This document shows positions 1 through 14,084 of a stretch of 64,000 nt of DNA, piece by piece. The stretch covers positions 64,752,001 to 64,816,000 of the forward strand of contig NC_080588.1 of assembly GCF_029962835.1 (NCBI RefSeq). Direction: 5' to 3'. The position numbers were made by a program, and so were the translations under genes. This stretch comes from Magnolia sinica. Taxonomy: Eukaryota; Streptophyta; Magnoliopsida; Magnoliales; Magnoliaceae. How positions within the stretch are numbered: position 1 is the stretch's first letter; each line of letters starts with the position of its first letter. The notes under the pieces were generated by a model, which did not search any database, was not told where the DNA came from, and was given only the letters and a program-made list of their open reading frames with translations.

Positions 1-232
1 AAATGAGGGACATCCAAATCTCAGGTGGACCACACCACTTGAAACAGTGGTGATTGAATGCCCATCATTTTTTTAATGGTGGGTGTTCAATCACCATTGT
101 TTCCTGTTGTGTTGTCCACCTGAGATTTGTATCTTCTTCATTTTTGAGCTGATGCGCTAAAATGAGCTGGCAAAACACATACAGTGGACCCACGGTCACA
201 GATCCACCGACCTTGGTGGTTCCTCAGATCCA
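1..232. mobile_element. Fold-back MITE, internally deleted copy
   Basis: Positions about 14-74 and 76-132 are near-perfect reverse complements (left arm with tctcaggtggaccacacc, right arm with the matching ggtccacctgaga), separated by almost no loop. Full members of the family carry about 150 bp between the arms, so this copy has lost its centre and could fold into a 55-60 bp hairpin. The right part (180-232), with its repeated 'ggatccac' blocks, matches 5,104-5,155 upstream of the second RLP copy. The element therefore lay in the unit that was tandemly duplicated. Confidence 0.7.
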
Positions 233-1286
233 CTGAATCCAGGTCCATTACATGTATGGTAAAAATGCAGTAGATCGGATGGTTTAATTTTAGTTATAGT
301 TACCAAATATGCACATGGCACGTAAGCATCTCAATCCAAACCGTTCGAATCTTTGGCCACGTGGGTGGGGTTGTCAAGAACCTAACCAATACACCAAAAG
401 CCCTATAGGACTGATGGAACGCGTCAAGCTAGGCTAAACCATTAGGATTGTAACATTCAACCATATTCTGCAATCGACGTCCATGGTATCCCACTCCGTG
501 GTGGTAGTCACTTTGGCCTCTTTTTCGGGTAACCCTTTTCCACTAGGAGTGAACATGGCAGCTGCACTGGTTATCTATGTAACACCCTCCACCCTAACAC
601 CGCATGGCGGCTGCACTTTGGTTGTCCAGATTGCTTTCACCCCATTGTTAAGAACCTAACCAATCCACCAAAAGCCCTAGGAATTGTTTCATGGCTGTTC
701 TGGAAGTACTCAAAACTAGAGAAAGAAAAACAACATAGTGAAGCCCAGTATTACCATTTGGGCTCTGTTCTTAGCAGTCAAGGTTAGACTCTGGATGAAA
801 AGAAAGGTCCATTTGGGCACTGTTCTTAGTAGTCAAGGTTAGACTCTGGTGTAAAAGAGAAGGTCCAGAAGTGTGCTGTAGAGATTGAGATCTGGTTTGG
901 TACTCTGCCAGAGTACCAAATCAGTAATTCTGAGTTTCCTTACTGTTCAATTGGGTCCCATCTTCAGGTGGCTCTTTACTCCTACCAATGGCATCTCCAC
1001 AGTGCAACTAATTCAGTGCTCCAGCAGTCGTTTTTTATTGTTAATCATGAATTTGCAGTCCATACACGGCTCGCATAAAGTGGGATGGACCGAGCGGACA
1101 GTCCAGATCGATGATCGAAATGTCTAGATTTCCAAGTCAGTTGCACTATATTCTGGTGCAACTTGGTTGCACTGGATCGTTTTCTGTATACATCCAAGCA
1201 AAAAAGGCTGGCATGCTCTCCGGTAGTGAAATGGCTTGTTATTATTTCTAGTGGAATGGCTGGTTATTCTGAGGTAGAATGTGATC
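233..1286. other. 5' flank of RLP copy A, no gene
   Basis: No convincing coding sequence. The stretch aligns in patches with the 5' flank of RLP copy B: 262-420 with 5,164-5,330, 650-780 with 6,165-6,295, and 880-1,286 with 6,355-6,723. It lacks the roughly 700-bp insertion present in the copy B flank. About 770-855 contains a short local duplication (ttgggc(a/t)ctgttcttag followed by the caaggttagactctgg block). Confidence 0.6.
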
Positions 1287-3834
1287 ATGGCGAAGAGTGG
1301 TGGATCCATTTGAGCTATTTTTCTATCGTTTTGGATCTTGTTTCTTTCTAAGACCATCCAATTCAGTATCTGCAATGGAAAATCCAACATGGGTTGTTTG
1401 GAAATGGAGAAAAAGGAGCTTGGAACCTGCAAGAAGGCTCTCGTCTTGGTGGGATGGAGATTGTTACACATGAGGAGTACATTGCCACAACGAGACAGGG
1501 CATGTTATCAGGATTGACCTCCAGAATAATTACAACAGCAGTATAGGGAGTTTGCGTGGCAACATTAGTCGCTCTTTGGTTCAATTAGGCCATGTTGTTT
1601 ACTTGGATCTCAGTTTGAATGATTTCCAAGGCATCCGTGTGCTGGATTTCATAGGCTCCATGAAGAGATTGAGTCATCTGAACTTGGGTAGAGCTTGGCA
1701 TGTGGGAACCGTCCCTTGGCAGCTTGGAGACCTCTTGAACTTTCTTTATCTTAGACTTCCTTCTACGGTATCGTCGAATGGGCAGCACAAATTGAAAGTG
1801 GATGATATTCAGTGGCTTACTCGTCTCTTCTTTGGAACATCTCGAATTGGATAACGTCAACATGTCGAGTGTGGGCGAGACTTGGGTCAGAGTGCTCAAT
1901 GAGCTCTGCTGTCTTTTGTACGTGTCTCTCTCCTCCTGTTCCCTTGAAAACATCCCTCCATATCTTCCTTCTCTAAAATTTCCATCTCATTCTTTACCGC
2001 AACTCGCTTAGTGGACCCATCCCCGTATCTCTAACACATTTGGTTTCATTGTGAGCATTGTATCTTGATGATAATCAACTCAATGGGATTGTTCCCAGTA
2101 GTTTAGGACAGTTTTCAAAGCTTGTCAAGTTGATCATGGCAGACAATTTCTTACAAGGCACCTTGTCCGAAACTCACTTCTCAAATATAAGATGCATGAA
2201 GCTACTGTCGACCCGCCATGATTCTTTGGCTTTGAAGGTGGATTTTGATTGGGTTCCTCCCTTTCAATTGGCATACCTTGCCATGGATGACTGCTATCTG
2301 GATCCTCAATCTCCTACATGGAATCAGACTCAAAAGAATCTCATGTACTTGAATTCAAGGAATGCAGGTATCTCTGATGTTATACCTGAATGGTTTGAAG
2401 AGGTTACATCACATCTTGATGCACTGAAACTCTTCGTAATTGAATTTCTGGCCGATTCCGAAGTCAATGAAGTTCCCCATGCATGCTATAGTCAATTTGA
2501 AATATAATCAGTTGGAGGGAACTTTTCTGTTCTCATGTTTCAATTTCGGTTTACTAGATCTTTCCAACAATCAGTTTTCTGGTCCCATCCCGCGAAGCAT
2601 TGGAAAAGCTGCCCCTTATGTACAATTCTTGTCTCGCTTAGACAATCTTTTCAACTGTAGCATTCCTTTGTCTATTGGAAGATTGCAACAGTTGATAGTT
2701 CTTGATCTTTCGAGAAACCAATTCACCAGTAATATTCCAGTAAGCTCGGGGAATTGTTTGGAATTGAAGGCTCTTGATCTAGAAAGCAATCATCTATCTG
2801 GAGAAATTCCAACACCATTAGGCCATTTAACCATTCTTCTGACAATGCACTTGGGCGACAACAGTTTGTCAGGAGAATTCCCTTCTTTGATAAGTTGCCA
2901 CAATCTGGAGATACTTAATCTTGGTGAGAATCAATAATCAAGGAATATCCCCACATGGGTAGGAGAGAGCTTATCATCTCTTATAGTCCTCGGCCTATGA
3001 TCAAACAACTTTAACGGGAGCATACCTCCACAGCTACCTTATCTAACTTCTCTTCAAATCTTGGACCTCACAGATAACAACTTGTCAGGGCCCATTCCTC
3101 CAACGTTTGATAATTTCACCAGCATGGCTGAAATTCATAAAACGAATTGCGACCTTAGGCTCCAAACGGAAGTGTCTACTGCGAGGAGATTGTATCAGTG
3201 GTAACTGAAGGGAGGGAACTCAAATACACCAGCACGCTTTCGCTTGCAACTGCCATCTACATTTCGGGCAATAATTTATCTGAAGAAATACCTGAATCAT
3301 TGATGACACTCTTGGGCTCACGAGTCCTAAGCTTATCAGGAAACCATCTGATCGGTAACATACCAAAGAACATTGAAAGTTTGCATATTTTGGAATCTTT
3401 GGATGTCTCAAATAATAGGCTATTCGGTGAAATCCCTCTTAAGCACAGCAGACTTGTACTATTTAGTTGGATTGAATGTCTCTGACAACAATCTTTCAGG
3501 GATGATACCTTTTGGAAAGCAATTGCAGACACTTACCAACCCTTCCATATACGGTGGTAATCTGTTCCTCTGTGGGTATCCACTTCAAAAGAGCTATGAA
3601 GAAGGAACTCTGATCGCTCAGCCTGACATCAATGAAGGTGAAGGTGGAGAGGTATTTTTGGTTTTATGCTAACATTGGTTGTGGGTTTGTAGCAGGGATT
3701 TTGGGCCTCTTTGCTGTTTTATCGATCAAGAAGCGTTGGATGAATGTCTACCTCCAATTTCTTGATGAAATCATAGACAAAGTCACTGGCATTTTGCAAG
3801 TCAATATATGTGGAAGGTATTCGGCAGCCGTTGA
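1287..3834 (+). pseudogene. LRR receptor-like protein pseudogene (copy A)
   Basis: This is a decayed paralogue of the gene at 6724-9465. The homologous ATG is at 1287, but codon 9 is TGA where copy B has CAA. A deletion of about 25 bp at 1410-1440 removes the start of the LRR N-terminal cap and shifts the frame. Around 1,990-2,000 roughly 165 bp are missing relative to copy B (7,453-7,620), removing about two LRRs. Further frame changes and stops follow at about 1,830, 2,500, 2,935 and 3,000. Recognisable LRR fragments lie at 1552-1850, 2058-2935 and 3198-3480. The acidic tail and membrane segment (FWFYANIGCGFVAGILGLF-like) are at about 3,630-3,740 in another frame. The homologous stop is TGA at 3832-3834. 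Copy A keeps the Trp codon at about 2,249 that is mutated to a stop in copy B. A functional product is very unlikely. Confidence 0.9.
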
Positions 3835-4692
3835 AACAGGTTTGCCATTGGATGCATGATTGAGCTGAATTGCAAAAATAAATAAATTAGTCCATTAAAG
3901 CAGAAATGACCAAATTGCAATTACCTTATCTGGTATTTGTGTTGAGGCTAGCTGGAAATTGCAAATACATCACTTCCTAGTTGAACTAGAAAGGAATGTG
4001 GCTACATGGCCGCTATTTCCTCATTAAAGATAAACAAGGTAATCACAATTTGGTCATTTCCTCTGATGAACTAATTATTGCAATCAAATTCAATATGCTA
4101 TCCAAACAAATCCTATTGTAAGGCAGACTTGTGTTAGGTTTTCTTTGTTTCTAGGATTTCAGATAAGAGGATGAAGCATGGTGGGCCGCAGTAGTGTTTC
4201 TTATGTAATAAGTGCTTGATCTTCTACCAGAATGTATGCAAGTTGTATTGATCTGATTTAGTGGAATGAATCTAGAGTCAGCGTGTTCTTAAATTAGTGG
4301 TTGGGCTACTAACAAAATCATTCATTAGAGAAAGGAGAAGAATAAACGCCATCGTGCACTTGGAGAAAGCAAGTGGAGTTTTCCCATTGAAAAGTTGGTA
4401 ACCCCATTTTAGGATTTTCTCATGGAAGTAGTTTAGCCTACTTTCAACCTTGTAAGTAGTACACTAGGAAGATCCAGCAGTTAGAGGCAGAGTTCTGTTG
4501 TTTTGTTTTTTCCTCTTTTCAGTTGTTTGAAGCAGTGCATGTGAACTGATGTTTTAACTAGTGAATGTGACATGAGTTGCAAAAGAAGATGAATGACAAA
4601 TAATCTCAATGTTTTCATGCACAAGTCCAGGCAAGTGGGTCCCATAGTCAGGTCAGGTGATCCGAACCATTGATTGATCTCATGGGTGCAGC
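3835..4692. other. 3' flank of RLP copy A
   Basis: No gene. 3,835-4,440 aligns with 9,466-10,020 downstream of copy B, including the shared stretches 'aattgcaattacctt', 'gttgaactagaaagg' and 'atgaagcatggtgggccgc'. It marks the 3' part of the duplicated unit and probably holds the old 3' UTR. Beyond about 4,440 the similarity fades and I see nothing recognisable until the MITE at 4,693. Confidence 0.6.
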
Positions 4693-5155
4693 TGTGGATC
4701 CGTGATTGTGGGGGCCCACGGTGATGTATGTGTTTTATATCCACACTGTCCGTTCGTTTTGCCAACTTGTTTATGGAATGAGCCAAAAAATGAAGCATAT
4801 CTAAATCTGAGGTGGACCACACCACAGGAAGCAGTGGTGATCAAATGCCTATCATTAAAAACTTCTTGGCAGATGCAAAAGTTTTTGATCGGGCTGATAT
4901 TTGGGTTTTCCCTTCATCCAGGTCTATGTTACCTTATCAATAAGTTGGATGGCGAATAAACATTACACTGGGCCCTAGAAAGTTTTTGATGGTGGGCATT
5001 CAATCAGCCTTGTTTCCTGTGGTGTGGTCCATCTGAGATTTGAATGTGCTTCATTTTTGGGATCATGACATTAACCGCATGGATATAAAACACATACATA
5101 ACAGTGGGCCCCATAGTCACGGATCCACTGACCACGGTGGTTCCGTGGATCCACT
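4693..5155. mobile_element. Fold-back MITE, full-length
   Basis: The left end reads gtggatccgtga...ggggcccac and the right end (about 5,104-5,128) is its reverse complement. Inside, both arms carry the family signature: 'gatgtatgtgttttat', 'ctgaggtggaccacaccac' and 'aaacagtggtgat', with the inverse on the right. The centre has 'atcgggctgatatttgggtt'. It has no coding capacity and sits immediately upstream of the copy B flank, matching the element at 1-232. Confidence 0.8.
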
Positions 5156-5429
5156 GAATCCATTACTTGTACGGTGAAAATGAAATAAATAGTAGATTGG
5201 ACGGTTTAATTTTAATTACTAAATATGCACATGGCATGTAAGCATCTCAATCTAGACCATTCAAATCTTTGGGCACATGTAGGTGGGGCAGTCAAGAATC
5301 TAACCAATGTGCCAAAAGCCTAAGCACTGATGGAATGTGTCAATTTAGGCTCTTTAAATCATTGGGATTATAACGCTACACCTCCACCGCACTCTTCAGA
5401 TGACACCTGTGGTGACCCATTCTTTAGTG

Positions 5430-5920
5430 GGAATTACTCCTAATAGCCCTTGTATTTGGAATACCTTGGATTTGGAATTCTCCGGTTGTGTTTGGCACCC
5501 TGGATTGAGAATCCCTTATTACACAAAAAAATTGTCATGCACTTAAATTATATAGTATATTCATAGAAGTATGGATTTAATTACCGAATCAACCTTAATA
5601 TCCTTAACTAATGTACATTTGTGATGTATGACACATTAATTGTAATAAGCCCATTGAAATATACATGCTTTGGCCAAAAATGATGAAATTCCAAGCCTCA
5701 AATGGGCCACGAGCATATGATCATGACCGAGCGACTAACTAACATTTTTTTAACCATTGATTTACATGGCCAATGTTTAGACAGCTCAAATCATTATATT
5801 GATGTAATTTTAGTGATGTAGTTGATGATCTAATTGTTTTGAGATATCATCAGTGGACCACGTGTATAATAAATTGGTAACCTAGTGACACATATGTAAC
5901 ACATGCAGCTCTCTTGCCTT

Positions 5921-5971
<51 letters not shown>

Positions 5972-6130
5972 GGATTGGTAATCCCGATAAAAGGGTGGGA
6001 TTACAAAACTCACCAAAAGTGATGATTTGAAATCCCTTAATACCCTCTAATCCACCCTGCCAAATGACTGATGGGTTGGAAATACCTGCAAATCCCCCAA
6101 ATCTACAGTGCCAAATGATCCCTAAGTAGC
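5430..6130. mobile_element. Insertion in 5' flank of RLP copy B, MITE-like
   Basis: Comparison of the duplicated flanks shows that about 700 bp are present here and absent from the copy A flank (near position 530-640). The ends carry related inverted motifs: 'gtgtttggcaccctgga' near 5,490, and reverse-complement 'tttggcactgtagatttggg' near 6,100. This is typical of non-autonomous DNA elements. No ORF is present, and exact ends and target duplication could not be fixed. It includes the (GA)n run at 5,928-5,967. Confidence 0.5.
5928..5967. repeat. (GA)n microsatellite
   Basis: About 20 uninterrupted GA units inside the copy B 5' flank insertion. Confidence 0.95.
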
Positions 6131-6723
6131 ACTTTTTACCCTATTGTGGCAACTCTCTCTATTATTAAGCACCTAACCAACATGCCAGAAGCCCCTTGAC
6201 TCATTCATGACTATTCTGTAAGCACCCAAAACTGGAGAAAGAAAAACAATTCAAGTAAAAGCCTAGTACTGCCATTTGGGCTCTGTTCTTAGTAGTCAAC
6301 GTTAGACTTCCAGACAAAAATAAAAGGTCCTGAATTATATTATAGAAATTGAGATTTGAATTGGTACTCTGCCAGAGTACCAAATCAAGTAACTCTCTTA
6401 GTTTCATTATTGTTCAAGTAGGTTCCATCTTCAGGTAGCACTTCATTTCCACCAATGGCATCTCTACAGTGCAACTAATTCAGTGCTCCAGCAGACAATT
6501 TTTGTTGTCAATCATGAAATTGCAAGACATGAACGGCCCACATGAAGTGAGATGGACAGAATGGACAGTCCAGATTGATTGGCAAAATGTCCACATGTCC
6601 AAGTCAGTTGCACTTGTTCATTTTCAGTATACATCCAAGCAAACAAGCCTGCCGGCCTTGCAGTAGTGAAATTGCTTATTATTTATGGTAGAATGGCTGG
6701 TTATTCTGCAGTAGAATGTGATC

Positions 6724-9465
6724 ATGGCAACAAGTGGTGGATCCATTCAAGCTATTCTGCTATCATTTTGGATCCTGTTTCTTTCTAACACCATTCAATT
6801 CAATATCTGCAATGGAAAACCCAACATGGGTTGCTTGGAAATGGAGAAAAAAGCGCTGCTTGAATTCAAGAATGGCCTTGTAGATCCTGCAAGAAGGTTC
6901 TCCTCTTGGTTCGATGGTGACTGTTGCGCGTGGGAAGGAGTACGTTGCAACAACAAAACGGGGCATGTTATTGTGATCGCTCTCCAGAATACTAACAACA
7001 GCCGTCAAGGGAGTTTGGGCGGCAACATTAGTCACTCTTTGGTTCAATTAGGCCATGTTGTTTACTTGGATCTCAGTTTGAATGATTTCCAAGGCATCTG
7101 TGTGCCGGGTTTCATAGGCTCCATGAAGAGATTGAGCCATCTGAACTTGGGTAGAGCTGGGTTTGCGGGAACTGTCCCTTGGCAGCTTGGAGAACTCACG
7201 AACTTGCGTTATCTTAGTCTTTCTTCTACGGTCTCGTCGAATGGGCAGGATTCATTGAAAGTGGATGATCTTCAGTGGCTTTCTCGTCTCTCTTCTTTGG
7301 AACATCTCGAATTGGATAACGTCAACATGCCGAGCGTGGGCGAGACTTGGGTCAAAGTGCTCAATGAGTTCCGCTCTCTTTCATATGTGTCTCTCTCCTC
7401 CTGTTCCCTTGAAAACATTCCTCCATATCTTCCTTCTCTAAAATTTCCATCTCTTGTTTCTCTCGACATTAGTAACAATTACTTCAGTTCTACAATACCC
7501 AAATGGCTTTTCAATGTTACTAGCCTTGTCCATCTCATGCTTGGTGGAAATTGGTTCCACGGCACTGTGCCTGAGGTTGTAGGCCAGCTTACAAATCTAA
7601 GTACTCTCAGTCTTTCTAACAACTCGCTTGGCGGACCGGTCCCTGTATCTCTAATGCATTTGGTTTCATTGCAAACATTGTATCTTAATGATAACCAATT
7701 CAATGGGTCCGTCCCAAGTAGTTTAGGACAGCTTTCAAAGCTTGTCCTTTTGGACATAGAAACCAATTTCTTACAAGGCGACTTGTCCGAAATTCACTTC
7801 TCAAACCTAAGACACATGAAGCGACTGATGTCTCGCCAGAATTCTTTGGTTTTGAAGGTGAGTTCTGATTAGGTTCTTCCCTTTCAATTGTCACACCTTG
7901 GTTTGGGTGATTGCTATCTGGGTCCTCAGTTTCCTACATGGATTCGAACTCAAAAGAATCTCGTGTACTTGAATTTAACGAATGCAGGTATCTCTGATGT
8001 TATACCTGATTGGTTTGGAGAGGTTACATCAAATCTTGGTGGACTCAGGCTCGCTCATAATCTAATTTATGGCCGAGTCCCGAAGTCAATGAAGCTCCCC
8101 ATGCGTGCCAAAGTCGATTTGAAATCTAATCAGTTGGAGGGAACTTTTCCATTCTCATCTTTCAATTTTGGTTTACTAGATCTTTCCGACAATCGGTTTT
8201 CTGGTCCCATCCCACAAAGCATTGGAAAAGCTGCCCGGTATCTACAATACTTGTCTCTCTCAGGCAATTTTTTCAATGGTAGCATTCCTGTGTCTATTGG
8301 AAGACTGCAAAGGTTGATGGTTCTTGATCTTTCGAGAAACCAATTAACCGGTAATATTCCAACAAGCTTGGGGAATTGTTCGAACTTGAAGGTTCTTGAT
8401 CTAGATAGCAATGATCTATCTGGAGAAATTCCAATGTCATTCAGCCATTTAACCAATCTTCAGACAATGCACTTGAGCAACAACAGCTTGTCTGGAGAAG
8501 TCCCTTCTCTGATAAGTTGCCGCAATCTGCTAATGCTTAATCTCGGTGAAAATGAATTGTCAGGGAATATCCCCACATGGTTAGGAGAGAGCTTATCATC
8601 TCTTATAGTCCTCCGCCTACGATCAAACAACTTCAGTGGGAGCATACCTCCACAGTTATCATATCTAACTTCTCTTCAAATCTTGGACCTCGCAGATAAC
8701 AACTTGTCAGGGCCCATTCCTCCAAGTTTCAATAATTTCACCAGCATGGCAGAAATTGATAAAATAAATCGCGACCTTCATTTCCACGCAGTAGTGTATG
8801 GTGCAGGAAACTACTACGAGGAGAATGTGTTGTTGGTAACTAAAGGGATGGGACTCAAATACACCAGGACGCTTTCGCTTGTAACTGCTATGGACATTTC
8901 AGGCAATAATTTATCTGGAGAAGTACCCGAATCATTGATGACACTCTCAGGCTTACGAGTCCTAAACTTATCAGGAAACTATCTGGCCGGTAACATACCA
9001 AAGAACATTGGAAGCTTGAGTACTATGGAATCTTTGGACATCTCTAATAATAGGCTATTCGGCGATATCCCTCCTAGCATAGCCGACTTGTATCATTTGG
9101 TCGGATTGAATGTCTCCAACAACAATCTTTCCGGGATGATACCTCTTGTAAGGCAATTGCAGACGCTTACTGACCCTTCCATATACACTGGTAATCCATT
9201 CCTCTGTGGTTTTCCACTTCAAAAGAGCTGTGAAGAAGAAACTCCAACAATTCAGCCTGATGTTGATGAAGATGAAGGTGGAGAGGAATTTTGGTTTTAT
9301 GCTAATATTGGTTGTGGGTTTGTAACAGGGATTATGGGCCTCTTTACTGTTTTATCAATCAGGAAGCGTTGGATGGATGTCTACCTCCAATTTCTTGATG
9401 AAATCATAGACGAAGTCACTGCCATTGGCAAGTTGATATATGTGAAGGTATTCGGCGGCCGTTGA
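6724..9465 (+). pseudogene. LRR receptor-like protein, EIX2-type, one internal stop (copy B)
   Basis: The frame from ATG 6724 to TGA 9463-9465 spans 914 codons and is broken only by TAG at 7870-7872 (codon 383). The layout is that of a plant receptor-like protein: signal peptide (residues 1 to about 30), LRR N-terminal cap with GCLEMEKKALLEFK and a paired-Cys 'GDCCAWEGVRC', then some 25 LRRs of the LxxLxxLxLSxNxLxGxIP type. A non-LRR island (about 680-715, KINRDLHFH...EENVLLVTKG) follows, then four more LRRs, an acidic stretch (QPDVDEDEGGEE), one membrane helix (about 858-880) and a short cytoplasmic tail without kinase. Family members sense microbial or damage signals at the plasma membrane with adaptor kinases. 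At the stop, copy A reads TGG, and Trp is usual here (SDWVPPFQL), so one G-to-A change at 7871 explains the break. The GTT after TAG is not a known readthrough context. The truncated 382-residue product would lack the membrane anchor. It could be a null allele, a sequencing error, or a secreted fragment. Confidence 0.9.
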
Positions 9466-10020
9466 AACTAAGGGTTGTGATTGGATGCATGATTGAGCTG
9501 AATTGCAAAATTTGAGTTCAATAAAGTGGAAATGGCAAAATTGCAATTACCTTCTCTGGTATTTGAGGCTAGCTTGAAATTACAAATACATTGCTTCCTA
9601 GTTGAACTAGAAAGGAATGTGGCTGCAATTTGATTGCTACTTGTTACAAATAAACAAGGTAATCACAATTTGGTCATCTCCTCTGACGAACTAATTATTG
9701 CAATCAAATTCAATAGGCTATCCAAACACATCCTATGGTTTGGCAGACTTGTGTAAGGTTTTCTTTGTTTCTAGATTTCAGATAGAGGATGAAGCATGGT
9801 GGGCCGCAGTAGTGTTTCTTATGTAATAAGTGCTTGATCTTCTACCAGAATGTATGCAAATTGTATTGATCTGATTTAGTGGAATGAATCTAGAACCTGT
9901 GTTCTTAGATTATTGGCTGGATGGCTGGTTGGCCAGTGACACACTCATTCATTAGAGAAAAAGTGGCAGAATAATCCCCGTCGCGCAATTGGTAAAAGCA
10001 AGTGGGGTTTTGCTACTGGT
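9466..10020. other. 3' flank of RLP copy B
   Basis: It aligns with 3,835-4,440 and, in its first 220 bp, with 10,742-10,960. It probably includes the 3' UTR. No separate gene. Confidence 0.65.
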
Positions 10021-10740
10021 TAACCTGTTCAAGCGGTAGTCCAGTTGGAAGGCAGGCCAGTGCAAGCACGAGAACTTGAGGTCAATCGGATTCTATTCCT
10101 TCTGCGAAGGGAAGCTGCGAGGGAAGGTCAAATAATAAACCTTCTCTTGCAGTTGTGTTTGGAGGGCGTTCCGGCATCATAGTCAAAACTCCTGCTTTTG
10201 GCTTTCTCTTGCATTGCCAATTCAAGAAGAGTGAAACAAGGCGTTTCCTTTTTTGTGAAGTTCTCAATTATGGAACACTTTATATGGCCAATGGCTTGCT
10301 TTAGTAGCTTTAGCGGTTGGCCATAGTAGGATTCTGTTAGTGGCATTCCCCTGCCAGGGGTTAGGATGCGTGCTACTCTCATCTCCCTTCTTGCTTCACA
10401 AACAAGAATGAAAATATAACAAGTCCTTCAAACTAAAAGATGGGGAATAGTTCAGTTATGAAATTCAAAGCCAGGAAGGATTCAAAGGTGGCTTCATCCT
10501 TCCTTTTTTGTGAGAATGATGAATAAATAAATGCAGCTTGAGAATTCCTTAGGTACTATTAAGCTAGTGAAGAAAAGGGACTCTTCCCACATTCCTATCC
10601 TTCTTAAGTGGCGCTTAAGCAGAACTACATATAGTTTTGGTTGTCCACCACAATCTGAGACAAAATTCATGCTGCAGCATCAATGATCAAACTTCCATCA
10701 CCATTGAAAAGATGATGACCTTCAGCAGCCATCAAACCCA
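10021..10740. other. Unrelated spacer in the RLP array, possibly organelle-derived
   Basis: This segment interrupts homology between the RLP 3' flanks. It contains no convincing ORF. Its even base composition and motifs such as 'gaagggaagctgcgaggg' and 'cttcttaagtggcgcttaag' remind me of plant mitochondrial intergenic DNA, but this is impression only. Confidence 0.3.
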
Positions 10741-10741
10741 A

Positions 10742-10960
10742 GGTTTGTGATTGGATGCACAATTGAGATGAATTGCAATGTTCAGTTCAATAAAGCAGGT
10801 ATGACCAAATTGCAATTACCTTCTGTTATTCATATTGGGGCTAGATTTTGAATCAGAAATGCAATTACATCACTTCCAATTTGAACGAGAAATGAATTTG
10901 ACTGGAATTTTAGCGCTGCTTGCTTGTCATGTAAACAAGGTAATCACAAATTGGTTCATT
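10742..10960. pseudogene. Remnant 3' flank of a third RLP copy
   Basis: The segment from 'gtttgtgattggatgcac' to 'gtaaacaaggtaatcaca' follows the order of 9,475-9,680 and 3,845-4,050: 'gagctgaattgca', 'ttcaataaagc', 'aaattgcaattaccttct', 'ggctag', 'acatcacttcc', 'aacaaggtaatcacaa'. No coding part of a third RLP is visible before it, so a third tandem copy was largely deleted or only its 3' end was duplicated. Confidence 0.7.
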
Positions 10961-11781
10961 CTCCTAACTTGTGCTGTGTCCAACAGGACTATGTGGCTCA
11001 ATAATCTAACACACAGTGAGACAAGTCCTCCAAACATTTTCAATCTTCTATGTTTTAATCTGGGAATATTTCCCAATGCCATTCCAATGGGTGGTGGTGC
11101 TTAACAACCTTCTCATAATGTTCACTGGACATCCCTCCTATCACACATGGCACATATTAGAACAGACCATTGCAAAATAAGACACCACCCCTCCAAATTG
11201 ATAACCTCTGAGCTGAGCCAGCCCCAGTTTGTGAAACATTCAGTAACTTAGTTCTCATTTTGCCCATTGATGCAGACAGGATTGTTCCAATCTAGAGAGA
11301 GTGGCAAGTATCACACTCTAAATTTAGGTCATTTTTGCCCGTCCAAATACCAATCATATACACAGGGGAAAACCTCCACTGAATGGTACTACCAGATTTG
11401 GGCCATTTGCCCATCCAGGGTCATCCCAACCACTGAATTGTGGCATGGTACCAACTACCATCACTCAGAAATGTAAAAACATGTTTTTTACTAGATCCAT
11501 CCTAACCATCCAAGGGCCTGTTAGATGAACAGATAATATAACAAAACAACATATAGAACAATTAACAGCAAGAGCATTCACATAAGAGGGTGTGGATATA
11601 AAACCATAGAGGATAGCATATATCACCAGTAACAGAAGCATCAATAGGGATGATGCACAACTGAAAGTCTCCAAATTCGAAAGCACTACATACCAACCAA
11701 CATAAACCCTAATATAAAGAAAAATAACAAGCAACAGAGAAGAAAGACAGCATCAAGATAAGAACCCCTTCTTCACTCTTC
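10961..11781. other. Intergenic, includes alpha-tubulin 3' UTR
   Basis: No gene seen. The part next to 11,782 should hold the 3' UTR and poly(A) region of the minus-strand tubulin gene, but no site can be fixed with confidence. Confidence 0.5.
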
Positions 11782-13870
<2,089 letters not shown>

Positions 13871-14084
13871 TTAACCGTGGTTAGTTAACTAGGGTTGGGG
13901 ACGGCCATGCCAGCGAAGAACCCTAACCACCTCTGGTTAGGTAATGTGATTTTGCCGCCCGATTTCGATTTGATTTGGTAACGGGTCTCTCCTATTTTTG
14001 AAAATGACGAAAATGCCATTCGGCGACGGAGCGGAATTTTGTACAACACGTTGCACGGAGCTTCGCAACTAAAAAAGCTCTGTG

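Noticed and set aside
10029-10110. Possible tRNA gene (agcggtagtccagttgg)
   Set aside because: No matching acceptor stem or T-arm could be paired.
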